Below are positions 8,359-16,441 of a DNA stretch of 64,000 bases, in pieces. Position numbers and translations under genes: made by a program. Origin of the DNA: DAIDKA01 sp963708865 (GTDB taxonomy: Bacteria > Pseudomonadota > Gammaproteobacteria > Steroidobacterales > Steroidobacteraceae); NCBI GenBank assembly GCA_963708865.1, contig CAVPUC010000005.1:372001-436000 (forward strand). Direction: 5' to 3'. The number at the start of each line of letters is the position of its first letter. The first letter of the stretch is position 1. A model generated the notes under the pieces. The model worked only from the letters and a program-made list of their open reading frames with translations, was not told where the DNA came from and did not search any database.

Positions 8359-8816
8359 GGCTGGTCGAGCTTGTGGGCGGCCACCCCGCACACCCAATCG
8401 ACAATGGCGAAGGTCTCAGGATCGGCACTGGCCAGCTTCCAGCGCGACTCGCTGAGGTCGAATCGTGTGGTGGGGCGCGCCTCGCCCTTGGCTTCCGCCT
8501 GCGCATACTCAGTGCGGCTCAGGACCTGGAAGCGCATGGCCTTGCAGTCAAATGCGCCGTCCTCCAAAGCGGATCGCGGCGCGGGTGGCGCTGCCGGATC
8601 CGCGCGCGTTGATTCATCCGCGTAATACTCAAACAACAGCCGGGCCGCCACATAGCCTGGCTTTTGCGCAATGCTGTCGACATCAACCTGGATGGAATGA
8701 TGGCCGTGGCCGGTCTGCATGGCGTAGGCCCATTGTTCCGCCTGCGCCACGGGTTGCAGGAGCGCGCCGGCGCCCAACGCCGCGGTAACGATCGTCAAGA
8801 TTTTTCGCCCCGCCAT
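8337..8816 (-). CDS. Secreted hypothetical protein
   Basis: 159 aa with a clear Sec signal peptide (MAGRKILTIVTAALGAGALL...AQA). The mature part begins EQWAYAMQTGHGHHSIQVDVDSI. It contains two Cys residues (in DGAFDCKAM and DWVCGVAA) that could form a disulfide. It looks like one of the small periplasmic proteins recording steady-state surface or secretion traits, but I do not recognise the family. The stop end overlaps the ModA-like gene convergently by 22 bp. It is followed on the same strand, 23 bp upstream, by the DksA-type gene. Confidence 0.7.
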   Translation of the reverse strand: MAGRKILTIVTAALGAGALLQPVAQAEQWAYAMQTGHGHHSIQVDVDSIAQKPGYVAARLLFEYYADESTRADPAAPPAPRSALEDGAFDCKAMRFQVLSRTEYAQAEAKGEARPTTRFDLSESRWKLASADPETFAIVDWVCGVAAHKLDQPQAGSIP

Positions 8817-8839
8817 GACGCATGATCGCACAGCGGCGC

Positions 8840-9106
8840 TCAGCGCAGCTGGCTGTCCTTGCTGCCGCGGCGGTTGTAGCCGCTGAAATTCGCGGCAGTG
8901 GCATCGGCCTCCTGCTGGCAGGTAAGGCACAGGCGCACACCCGGCACCGCCAGCCGGCGGGCTTCCGGAATCGGATTCCCGCACTCCGCGCAGTGGGTCA
9001 AGGAGGGACCCTGAGGCAGGCGGCTGCGGGCGCGCTCGACAGCGTCCTTGACCGTGGCCTCGATCTGTTCGTTGACTGCGCCTTCGCCTGCCCAACCCGT
9101 TGCCAT
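8840..9106 (-). CDS. TraR/DksA-type zinc-finger protein
   Basis: 88 aa. A C4 zinc finger HCAECGNPIPEARRL...CLTCQ in the second half is the signature of the DksA/TraR C4 family, here of the short YbiI-like kind. A helical N-terminus (EQIEATVKDAVERARSRL) precedes it. Such short members may bind the RNA polymerase secondary channel, but function is not established for this size class. The ATG at 9106 gives the usual family N-terminus (MATGWAGEGAVNEQIE). It lies upstream of, and is probably co-transcribed with, the secreted protein at 8337-8816. Confidence 0.8.
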   Translation of the reverse strand: MATGWAGEGAVNEQIEATVKDAVERARSRLPQGPSLTHCAECGNPIPEARRLAVPGVRLCLTCQQEADATAANFSGYNRRGSKDSQLR

Positions 9107-9237
9107 GGTTGAGTATCGCCTGCGCGGCAAGCGGAAATCTATCAGCGGCCTCCGACAGACACGGCCCACCCCAAGGCTGCGGAAGGCCCAGCGAACTCCA
9201 TTGACGCCACACACCCTGGACCTTTAGGGTCCGGGCC

Positions 9238-11232
9238 ATGTTGCTGCGAATATTTCGGCACACGGTGTTGAGCCTGTGCCTGCTGATGATCTGCCGTGCC
9301 GCCGCTGCCGCGCCGACGGCCTCCCCATCACCTCCCTTTACACACGCCCAGGCCCTCGCCGGACGCCTGGCTTATGCCCGCGTCTGTGGCTTGTGTCATG
9401 GCGCCAATCTGCAAGGCGGCGCCGCCGTCGCCTTGTCTGGCGATGCCTTCGCGAGGACCTGGGGGGACGGCCGGCACCAGGGGCAGGATTTCTTCGACGC
9501 CATCGCCAAGCAGATGCCCAAGAACGCGCCCGGCAGTGTGTCGCGGGCCGACAACCTCGCCATCGCGGCGTTCATCCTGGACAGCAACGGCTACGCGGCG
9601 GGCGTCGAACCCCTGACGTTAAGCGCGCTGGCGGGCCCACTCCCGGCGGCACGTCCTTCCATGACCGCGGGCGCACCGCTGACACCGGCCACGCCCACGA
9701 CATTTCCGCAGCCGCCGCGCACCGTGCTGCCCGCGAGTGGCGACAGTCCGCAGGATGCAGCGCTGCTGCACATGCCGGAGGCGGACTGGCTCACTTTCAA
9801 CCGCACCCTGGCCGGCGATCGCTTCTCGCCGCTTGCGCAGATCAATGCCGGCAATGCGCATCAGCTGCAGGTCAGATGCATCGCGCAGCTGGGCGAGCTG
9901 GGCAGCTTCGAGACCAGCCCCATCGTGCATGAGGGGCGGATGTTCGTCACCACCGCGCACAAGGTGCTGGCGCTCAACGCCGCGACCTGTGCGGTGCTGT
10001 GGTCCTACACCTGGGTACCCGTGGATCCCGAACATCTGCCGGGAAATCGGGGCGTGGCCTTGTACGAGGGGCGGGTGTTCCGCGGCACGACCGATGGCCA
10101 TCTGATCGCCCTGGATGCGGCGAGCGGCAAACTGCTGTGGGATGTCCGTGTCGCCGATGGGGCGCTGGGCTATGAGATCACCGGGGCGCCGGTGGCATTT
10201 GACGGCAAGGTATTCACGGGCGATGCCGGCGCCGATACCGGCATTCGGGGCCGGATCTACGCGTTCGATGCGAAAACCGGCGCGTTGGTGTGGGCGTTCG
10301 ACATCGTGCCGCCTGCCGGGGATGCGGCCGCCGCAAGCTGGAGCGGCAACACCGACAAGGGCGGCGGCGCCACCTGGTCCAGCATGGCCATCGATCCGGT
10401 GCACCGGCTGTTGTTCGTGCCCACCGGCAATCCGGCGCCCGATTTCAACGACGCGAGCCGCGCTGGCGACAATCTGTATACCGATTCGGTGGTCGCGCTG
10501 GACATGGCCACGGGCAAGCTGTCGTGGTATGTGCAGCAGGTGCCGCACGACCTGCACGACTGGGATACCGCGGCCGCACCGGCCTTGTTTTCCGCAGGCG
10601 GTCACAGCGTGATGGCCGTGGCGAGCAAGAATGGACTCCTTTATCAGTATGACCGCGACAGCCACCAGACGCTCGCGCAGTCGCCCTTCACCACCCGCTC
10701 GAATGTCGAGGCGCTGCCGACCGCTTCGGGTGTGCACGTGTGTCCGGGCGCGCTCGGGCAATACAATGGCCCGGCGTTCTCGCCCCTCACCGGGCAGGTG
10801 TTCGTCGCGGCAGCGGACCGTTGCAATGTCCTGACGCGGGCCGAGCCTCACTATGTGCCCGGCGGGGTCTACTTCGGCGGCATGTTTCGCATGGATCCGC
10901 CGGCCCTGCAAAGTGGCTGGATCAAGGCCTTTGCGGCGCTCAGCGGCCAGGAACTGTGGAGCGTGCACCGCCGCGATCCGGTGCTGGCGGCGGTGACGCC
11001 CACGGCCGGGGGTGTGGTGCTGAGCGGGGATCTGGGCGGCAGCTTCCTCGCGCTCGATGCGCGCGATGGTCGGGTGCTGTACGAGTTCGCCACCGGGGGA
11101 CCGGTGGCGGCCGGCATTTCGGTGTATGCGGTGGCCGGACGGGAGTACATTGCCGTGCCATCGGGCAGTTCATCGCGTGATGCCGCATCGGCGAGCGGGG
11201 CGGCGACGCTGATCGTATTTTCATTGCCGTAG
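9238..11232 (+). CDS. Periplasmic quinohaemoprotein: N-terminal cytochrome c plus PQQ beta-propeller
   Basis: 664 aa with a Sec signal peptide ending near AAAAAP. The haem motif C50-G-L-C53-H54 lies in an N-terminal cytochrome c domain (~residues 40-120), with Met candidates downstream for the axial ligand. Residues ~180-660 form a PQQ-type propeller with repeated blades (for example DAASGKLLWDVRV, FDAKTGALVWAF, DMATGKLSWYV). In most quinohaemoprotein alcohol dehydrogenases the haem domain is C-terminal. The N-terminal arrangement recalls polyvinyl-alcohol dehydrogenases. The substrate is unknown. The carotenoid oxygenase starts 14 bp downstream, so the two probably act on related compounds. 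Confidence 0.83.
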   Translation: MLLRIFRHTVLSLCLLMICRAAAAAPTASPSPPFTHAQALAGRLAYARVCGLCHGANLQGGAAVALSGDAFARTWGDGRHQGQDFFDAIAKQMPKNAPGSVSRADNLAIAAFILDSNGYAAGVEPLTLSALAGPLPAARPSMTAGAPLTPATPTTFPQPPRTVLPASGDSPQDAALLHMPEADWLTFNRTLAGDRFSPLAQINAGNAHQLQVRCIAQLGELGSFETSPIVHEGRMFVTTAHKVLALNAATCAVLWSYTWVPVDPEHLPGNRGVALYEGRVFRGTTDGHLIALDAASGKLLWDVRVADGALGYEITGAPVAFDGKVFTGDAGADTGIRGRIYAFDAKTGALVWAFDIVPPAGDAAAASWSGNTDKGGGATWSSMAIDPVHRLLFVPTGNPAPDFNDASRAGDNLYTDSVVALDMATGKLSWYVQQVPHDLHDWDTAAAPALFSAGGHSVMAVASKNGLLYQYDRDSHQTLAQSPFTTRSNVEALPTASGVHVCPGALGQYNGPAFSPLTGQVFVAAADRCNVLTRAEPHYVPGGVYFGGMFRMDPPALQSGWIKAFAALSGQELWSVHRRDPVLAAVTPTAGGVVLSGDLGGSFLALDARDGRVLYEFATGGPVAAGISVYAVAGREYIAVPSGSSSRDAASASGAATLIVFSLP

Positions 11233-11246
11233 CGCGAGGGGGCGAC

Positions 11247-12719
11247 ATGGCCGATTACTCAGAAAGTCTGACCGGGCGCGGATTCATCTCCCCGCTGCGA
11301 TTCAACGTCTCACTCGATGACTGCGAAGTCGTCGGCAAGATTCCGCAGGACATCGATGGCGCGTTCTATCGCGCCGGCTACGAGTGGTACTACCCGCCGA
11401 AATTTCCGGACGATGCCATCCTCAATGCCGATGGTTACGTCAGCAGCTTCCGCATCAAGGGCGGCAAGGTGGATTTCAAGGGCCGTTTCGTCAATACGCA
11501 TCGCCTGCAGAAACTGCGCGAGGCGCGGCATCAGCTGTATGGCTACTACCGCAATCCCTACACCGACGATCCGGCGGTGCGGGATCCTGAGCATCCGAAT
11601 CTGCGCACGGTGTCCAACACCACACCGGTCATTCATGCCGGCAAGCTCTTCATGCTGAAAGAGGATGGCCTGCCGCACCAGATCAATCCCAACACGCTCG
11701 AGACCATCGGTCCCTGGGACTTCAATGGCGGCTGGAAGAGCCAGACGTTCACGGCGCATCCGAAGCTTGATCCGCTGACCGGGGAGATGGTGGCATTCGG
11801 TTATGAGGCGACCGGGCTTGCCTCGGATGACCTCTTCATCTGCACCATCGACCGCGCCGGCAAGGTGCGCCACGAGGTGCGCGTCAAGGTGCCCTATGTG
11901 AGCATCATCCACGACATGGCGCTCACCCATCGGCACGTGGTGATTCCGTTCTCCGGTTACGTCACCAGCGTCGAGCGGCTGAAGGCCGGCAAGATCCACT
12001 GGGGCTGGGATTCGACCAAGCCCGGCTACATCGGCGTGATGCCGCGCGAAGGCACCGCCAAGGACATGCGCTGGTTCAAGGGCCCGAACCGCTGCCACAT
12101 GCACACCTTCAATGCCTACAGCGACGGCAACAAGGTCATTCTCTACGCACCGTTCTGGGATTCGAACTTCTTCCCGTTCTTTCCCAATGTCGATGGCAGC
12201 CCGTTCAATCCCGCCAAGGCCCGCGCCTTCATCCGCAAGTTCACGCTCGATCTGGACTCCTCTTCCGATGCCTGGCAGGAGGAGCTGCTGTGGGACATGC
12301 CGGTGGTCGATATCGGCAAGGTGGACCCGCGCATGCTCTCATTGGCCTCCCGTTACATCTACACCGGCTTCAGCGATCCGCAGATGCCCTACGACCGTGA
12401 GCGCGCGGGTCCGCGCGCACCGGCATCGGTTCCCAACTCCTACGGCCGCTTTGACGTGCAGACCCGCAAGATCGATCGGTACTTTGCCGGCAAGACACAC
12501 GGGCTGCAGGAATGCACCTTCGTCCCGCGCGGCAACGCGGAAGGGCAGGGCTACCTGATCGGTGTGGCCTCAAACTATGCGGAGATGCGCTCGGAGCTCG
12601 TCATTGCGGATGCCGAGCATCTGGAGGAGGGCGATGTGGCGCGGGTCATTCTGCCGTTCAGATTGAGTTCCCAGGTGCATGGGACCTGGGCCGGCAAGGA
12701 TGAGCTGCCGCTGGTGTAG
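11247..12719 (+). CDS. Carotenoid oxygenase family (RPE65/CCD/lignostilbene dioxygenase) protein
   Basis: 490 aa, the usual length. The four iron-binding His of this non-haem family are visible: H171 (TAHPKLD), H222 (IIHDMAL), H284 or H286 (CHMHTFN) and H478 near the C-terminus (QVHGTWAG). Members split C=C double bonds in carotenoids, apocarotenoids or stilbenes such as lignostilbene. There is no signal peptide, so it acts in the cytoplasm, in contrast to the preceding periplasmic dehydrogenase. A bacterial stilbenoid or phenylpropanoid substrate is plausible given the tannase and ligAB genes 13-17 kb away, but this is inference. Confidence 0.9.
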   Translation: MADYSESLTGRGFISPLRFNVSLDDCEVVGKIPQDIDGAFYRAGYEWYYPPKFPDDAILNADGYVSSFRIKGGKVDFKGRFVNTHRLQKLREARHQLYGYYRNPYTDDPAVRDPEHPNLRTVSNTTPVIHAGKLFMLKEDGLPHQINPNTLETIGPWDFNGGWKSQTFTAHPKLDPLTGEMVAFGYEATGLASDDLFICTIDRAGKVRHEVRVKVPYVSIIHDMALTHRHVVIPFSGYVTSVERLKAGKIHWGWDSTKPGYIGVMPREGTAKDMRWFKGPNRCHMHTFNAYSDGNKVILYAPFWDSNFFPFFPNVDGSPFNPAKARAFIRKFTLDLDSSSDAWQEELLWDMPVVDIGKVDPRMLSLASRYIYTGFSDPQMPYDRERAGPRAPASVPNSYGRFDVQTRKIDRYFAGKTHGLQECTFVPRGNAEGQGYLIGVASNYAEMRSELVIADAEHLEEGDVARVILPFRLSSQVHGTWAGKDELPLV

Positions 12720-12730
12720 GGATCAGACCA

Positions 12731-13687
12731 ATGATGAGGGGGATCGCGATGCGCAGGAATACTCGAGTTTCGTGGCAGCGCGGCGGGGCCGCGCTGATGG
12801 TGTTGCTGGCGGCGGTGCTGGCACGGTCCGTGGCACACGCCGCCTGTGATGATGCCTGCCTGACGCAGATCGCCGACCAGTACCGGGCCGCCTATGTGAA
12901 GCGCGATCCGAAGCTGGCGCCGTTCGCGGCCCATGTGCGCTTCATGGAGAACAACGTGGAGCTGCCGTTTCCGGATGGCAGCTGGGATGTGATCACCTCG
13001 GAGGTGGGACCCGCGCTCACCTTCTCGGACCCGCAGACCGGGAACGCGGGGATCTACACGGCCATCATGATGGGCAATACGCCGGCGTTCCTGGCGGTGC
13101 GGCTGCGCGTGGCCAACGGCAAGATCGTGGAGGTCGAGCATCTGCTGTCCACCAAGCGTCTCATCAGCGCGCCACCGACGCCCTTTGGCGATGTCAACAA
13201 GCTCACGCACGATCCTCTGACCCGCCAGCTGTTGACGCCCACGCAGCGACGGCCGCGCGCCGAGCTCATCCGCATTGCGGACGGCTATTTTGCGACGCTG
13301 TCCCACAATGACGGCACACTGCACACGCAGTTTGCACCGTTCTGTCATCGCATCGAGAACGGCATGGAAACCGCGCCGAATGGCTGCGCCGGCCCGTTCA
13401 AACTCGGCACCTATCTGTTCAACGTGCGCGTGCGGCGCGAGCCCCTGATGGTCGATGAAGCACGGGGCTTGGTGATGTTCCGGGGCTTCATCGATCACAA
13501 GGGCAATGTCATCGATTTCAAACTCACCGACGGCACGCCCCGCACCTCCCCGTTCCAGGAGCCGCATACCTGGAGCTTCGTGGAGACTTTCAAGATCATC
13601 GATGGCGCCGTGGGGCCGGTCGAGGCGGACTTCATCGGCTCGCCTTACTACGCCAAGTCGCCCTGGTCACAGAAGTCGCACGATTGA
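12731..13687 (+). CDS. Secreted protein of unknown function, first of a paralogous pair
   Basis: 318 aa with a signal peptide (cleavage near AHAACDD). After it comes CDDACLTQIADQYRAAYVKRD, a helix-Cys start like secreted NTF2/SnoaL-fold proteins. A second similar half begins near LIRIADGYFATLSHND, so the protein seems to be two tandem NTF2-like domains. The next gene has the same layout (DCDEACLKSMMDGYLQAL), so they are diverged duplicates. Starts 12 bp after the carotenoid oxygenase and is probably in its operon. ATG 12731 is taken as start; ATG 12749 is also possible. Function unknown. Confidence 0.72.
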   Translation: MMRGIAMRRNTRVSWQRGGAALMVLLAAVLARSVAHAACDDACLTQIADQYRAAYVKRDPKLAPFAAHVRFMENNVELPFPDGSWDVITSEVGPALTFSDPQTGNAGIYTAIMMGNTPAFLAVRLRVANGKIVEVEHLLSTKRLISAPPTPFGDVNKLTHDPLTRQLLTPTQRRPRAELIRIADGYFATLSHNDGTLHTQFAPFCHRIENGMETAPNGCAGPFKLGTYLFNVRVRREPLMVDEARGLVMFRGFIDHKGNVIDFKLTDGTPRTSPFQEPHTWSFVETFKIIDGAVGPVEADFIGSPYYAKSPWSQKSHD

Positions 13688-13692
13688 CGGCC

Positions 13693-14722
13693 ATGAATAC
13701 CACCCCGACACTGATGCAACGCTGGGCGGCTGCCGCGGCCATCGTCCTGCTCGCCGTCGCGTTGCCGACGCTGGCGGCCGCACCGCACCCGGATTGTGAT
13801 GAGGCGTGTCTCAAGTCGATGATGGATGGGTATCTGCAGGCGCTGCAGAAACATGATCCGTCCGGCCTGCCGCTCGCACCGAACGTACGCTTCACTGAAA
13901 ACGGGGTAGCCATTCCCCTGGGTGAGGCCCTGTGGGTGACGATCTCCGGCCTGGGACGCTATCGGCACGACTTTTTCGATCCGGCCAGCGGCGGCGTCGC
14001 AAGCTACGTGACCATGCGGGAAAATGGCACGCCGGGATATCTGATGGTGCGGCTGAAGGTCATCGCGCGGCGGCTGACGCAGATCGAAACGGTGGTGAAT
14101 CGCGACGCTCCGCCGTCGCTCACGCAGCCGGCGTATGAACCGTTGTGGGATCAGATCGAACCCAAGGCGCAACGCCTGACGCGATCACAATTGATCGCCG
14201 GCACCTGTCGGCTACATGCGGGCCGTGGCGCTGATGAAGGGCGAGCTCGCGCCATTCGGTGAGTCATGCATCCGGTTGGAAAACGGCATGGTCATGGCGC
14301 TGGGTCCCCATGACAAGCCGCCGGTACCGCTGCGGCCGCTCGCGCACGATGACGATTGGGCGGCGGCGGTGCGCGCCTCGTTGGGGATGGGCTGCGCCCA
14401 GCAGATCAATACGGGCGTGTATGCCTTCATCACCGAGTACGACAACGCGCGCTTTCCCATCGTCGATGTCGAGCGGCAGATCGTCTTTTCCGTGTTCGAC
14501 TTCCGGCGCCGCGGTACGGTCAAGACGGTGACCATGCCCAATGGTCGCACCTATCCGATGATGCCCAGCACCCAGTGGCCCAATGAGGTGCTGAACACCG
14601 AAGCGTGGAAGTTCCAGAACGGGAAGATCACCCGCGTCGAAGCCGTATTCCTCGGCAACCGCCCCTACAAGCAGGGCACCGGGTGGCCGGGCGGCGCAAA
14701 AGGGGAGAAACGGGCGATGTGA
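13693..14722 (+). CDS. Secreted protein of unknown function, second of the paralogous pair (one frameshift)
   Basis: Signal peptide, then DCDEACLKSMMDGYLQALQKHD, clearly related to the preceding protein. The C-terminal half (MRAVALMKGELAPFGESCIRLENG, with GMGCAQQINTGVYAF) corresponds to the second domain there (TQFAPFCHRIENG). The two halves are in different frames: a one-base insertion near 14200 (ATCGCCGGCACC for ATCGCGGCACC) breaks a continuous ~342-codon gene. Corrected, the junction reads LIAAPVGYMRAV. The family looks SnoaL/NTF2-like with paired Cys. Overlap with the upstream gene depends on start choice: TTG 13684 would overlap by 4 bp; ATG 13693 is used here. Confidence 0.68.
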
Positions 14723-14752
14723 GCCCTCGCAGCCGCAAAGCTTCCAATTAAA

Positions 14753-14776
14753 GCTACCTTGTGATAAAAAGGTAGC
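14753..14776. promoter_or_regulatory. Perfect 8-bp inverted repeat, likely PadR operator
   Basis: GCTACCTT (14753-14760), 8-bp spacer, AAGGTAGC (14769-14776), a perfect dyad 20 bp before the PadR gene start. There is no T-run after it, so it is not a terminator. PadR repressors bind such 20-25 bp dyads and repress their own operon. Confidence 0.6.
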
Positions 14777-14795
14777 GTACTGAAGCAAGGGCTTT

Positions 14796-15119
14796 ATGGC
14801 TGCCAACGAAAGATTCGGGCCGATGCGCAAGGGGCTGCTCGAATTCCTCATCCTCAAGGTCATCGACGCCGATCGCGTCTATGTCGCCGACATCCTGCGC
14901 AAGCTCGCCGAGACCGAATTTGCGACCCAGGAGGGCACCCTCTATCCGCTGCTCAGCCGGATGCGGCGCGAGGGGCTGGTGGACTACGACTGGAAGGAGT
15001 CGGACGCCGGACCCCCGCGCAAGTACTACGCCCTGACGGTCGCCGGTCAGGCGCAACTCGCCGAACTGGTCGCCTACTGGCGCCTCATCAACAAAACAAT
15101 CGAAGATCTGGGAGCCTGA
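14796..15119 (+). CDS. PadR family transcriptional regulator
   Basis: 107 aa. Typical PadR winged helix: RKGLLEFLILKVIDADRVYVADILRKL, then EGTLYPLLSRMRREGLVDYDW and RKYYALTVAG for the wing. The short C-terminal helix (LAYWRLINKTIEDL type) is for dimerisation. It is followed 2 bp later by a PspC-domain protein, the common arrangement in which the PadR protein represses a membrane-stress partner. The dyad immediately upstream is the probable autoregulatory site. The inducer cannot be inferred. Confidence 0.9.
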   Translation: MAANERFGPMRKGLLEFLILKVIDADRVYVADILRKLAETEFATQEGTLYPLLSRMRREGLVDYDWKESDAGPPRKYYALTVAGQAQLAELVAYWRLINKTIEDLGA

Positions 15120-15121
15120 CC

Positions 15122-16333
15122 ATGCGTGCGGTCAATACCATCAGCCTGAATGGCAATGCCTGGCAGATCGAAGCCGAAGGTTGTGAGGCGCTCGGCGCCT
15201 ACCTGAAGAGCGCCGAGACGCGACTCGCCGCGGATCCGGACCGTGAGGAAATCCTCGCGGATCTGGAGCAGGCCATCGCCGATAAGCTCTCGCGCTACGT
15301 CAACGCGCACAAGAATGTCGTCAGCGCCCAAGAGGTCGCTTTGGCGCTTAAGGAGATGGGGCCGGTGGAAACGGGCGCGGCGGGGGCCGATGCCGCGAAT
15401 GCCCCGGGCGCCGCTCCCGGTGCGCAGTCGCAATCCACGGCAAGCCCCGGTGCCGCACCCGGTGCGGCGGCGATGTCCGGCGCCGGCGCGGATCGCGCCG
15501 CGGAGCCGCGTCATCTGTTCCGCATCCGGGAGGGCGGCATGCTGGGCGGCGTCTGCAACGGCATCGCGGCCTACTTCGGCGTGGATGTCACGCTGGTGCG
15601 CGTGGTGTTCGTCGTGTTTTCCGTGCTCACCGGGGGCATCGGGGTGGCGGTGTACCTGGCCATGATGATTGTGGTACCGGTCGCCGTGACGGCCGAACAG
15701 ATGGCGCAGGCGCACGGCAAACCGTTCAATGCCGAGGAGCTGATCGGCCGGCCGCGGGCCGCCTTCGCCGCCGCCGCGCCCCACTGGCGCCAGCAATGGC
15801 GAGATCAGCGCCGCATGTGGCGCGAACAGCGGCGGCAGTGGCGCCGGCAGCGTCGCGGCTGGAATGGACCGGCCGCGTCGCCGCCGCCGCCTTACGGCTG
15901 GCACGGCGCTCCCTATCCCGGCGGTTACGCGCCGCCGGATGCCTTCGGACCGCTCTCCGGAGTGCTCCACATTGTCTTGGTGATCGCGTTCCTCGGGGCA
16001 CTGGTCGGCGCCGCCCACGGACGGCCGATCATGGGATGGGACTGGGCGGCGCTGGTCCCGCATTGGGTGGGCATCGTCGCGGTGTGCGTGACGTATGCGA
16101 CGCTGGTCAAGCAGATCCACCTCGCCCGCTATTACGGTCATGTCGGCACCTACCACCCGGGACACGCCCTGGTGGCGCTCATCGGCACGGTGGTGTGGCT
16201 GCTCATCCTGCTGAGCGTTGGCTGGTATGTGGTGCACCACTGGCCCGAGGTCCAGGATTTCCTGCAGCGTGCGCTGCAGGCCATCCAGGCCGCATTCGAC
16301 GACCACTCGGCCCACAACGCGGTAACGACCTGA
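15122..16333 (+). CDS. PspC domain membrane protein with an N-terminal HAAS-like helical domain
   Basis: 403 aa. Residues ~1-80 form a charged helical module (LKSAETRLAADPDREEILADLEQAIADKL) like those found with PadR partners. An Ala/Pro-rich linker follows. Residues ~135-195 are the PspC domain (FRIREGGMLGGVCNGIAAYFGVDVTLVRVVF) with two membrane spans. Then comes an unusual Arg/Gln/Trp-rich stretch (WRQQWRDQRRMWREQRRQW) and further hydrophobic segments. The family is linked to envelope stress. Transcribed with the PadR gene (2-bp gap). Confidence 0.85.
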   Translation: MRAVNTISLNGNAWQIEAEGCEALGAYLKSAETRLAADPDREEILADLEQAIADKLSRYVNAHKNVVSAQEVALALKEMGPVETGAAGADAANAPGAAPGAQSQSTASPGAAPGAAAMSGAGADRAAEPRHLFRIREGGMLGGVCNGIAAYFGVDVTLVRVVFVVFSVLTGGIGVAVYLAMMIVVPVAVTAEQMAQAHGKPFNAEELIGRPRAAFAAAAPHWRQQWRDQRRMWREQRRQWRRQRRGWNGPAASPPPPYGWHGAPYPGGYAPPDAFGPLSGVLHIVLVIAFLGALVGAAHGRPIMGWDWAALVPHWVGIVAVCVTYATLVKQIHLARYYGHVGTYHPGHALVALIGTVVWLLILLSVGWYVVHHWPEVQDFLQRALQAIQAAFDDHSAHNAVTT

Positions 16334-16383
16334 GCGGCGAATCCCACGTTCAATCAGCACCGTTCCCGCCAACCGCTAACAGC

Positions 16384-16399
16384 GCGTTAACCGTAACGC
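16384..16399. promoter_or_regulatory. Small inverted repeat GCGTTA-N4-TAACGC upstream of a TonB receptor
   Basis: A perfect 6-bp dyad with 4-bp spacer, 42 bp before the receptor ATG in the only intergenic space there. Could be an operator. The repeat is short and the regulator unknown. Confidence 0.3.
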
Positions 16400-16441
16400 A
16401 TTCGTGTAATCGCTCCTGCACCCGCATCATCGGGCGCAGCA

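Noticed and set aside
9619..10968. 449-codon minus-strand open frame
   Set aside because: Shadow of the PQQ-dehydrogenase gene, with no motif and biased Arg/His/Gly composition.
14753..14776. Dyad before PadR as a terminator of the upstream gene
   Set aside because: It has an 8-bp AT-rich spacer and no U-run; position directly before a PadR gene fits an operator better.
15074..16372. 432-codon minus-strand open frame over the PadR/PspC region
   Set aside because: Opposite a clear PspC-domain gene; composition is low-complexity and has no domain.
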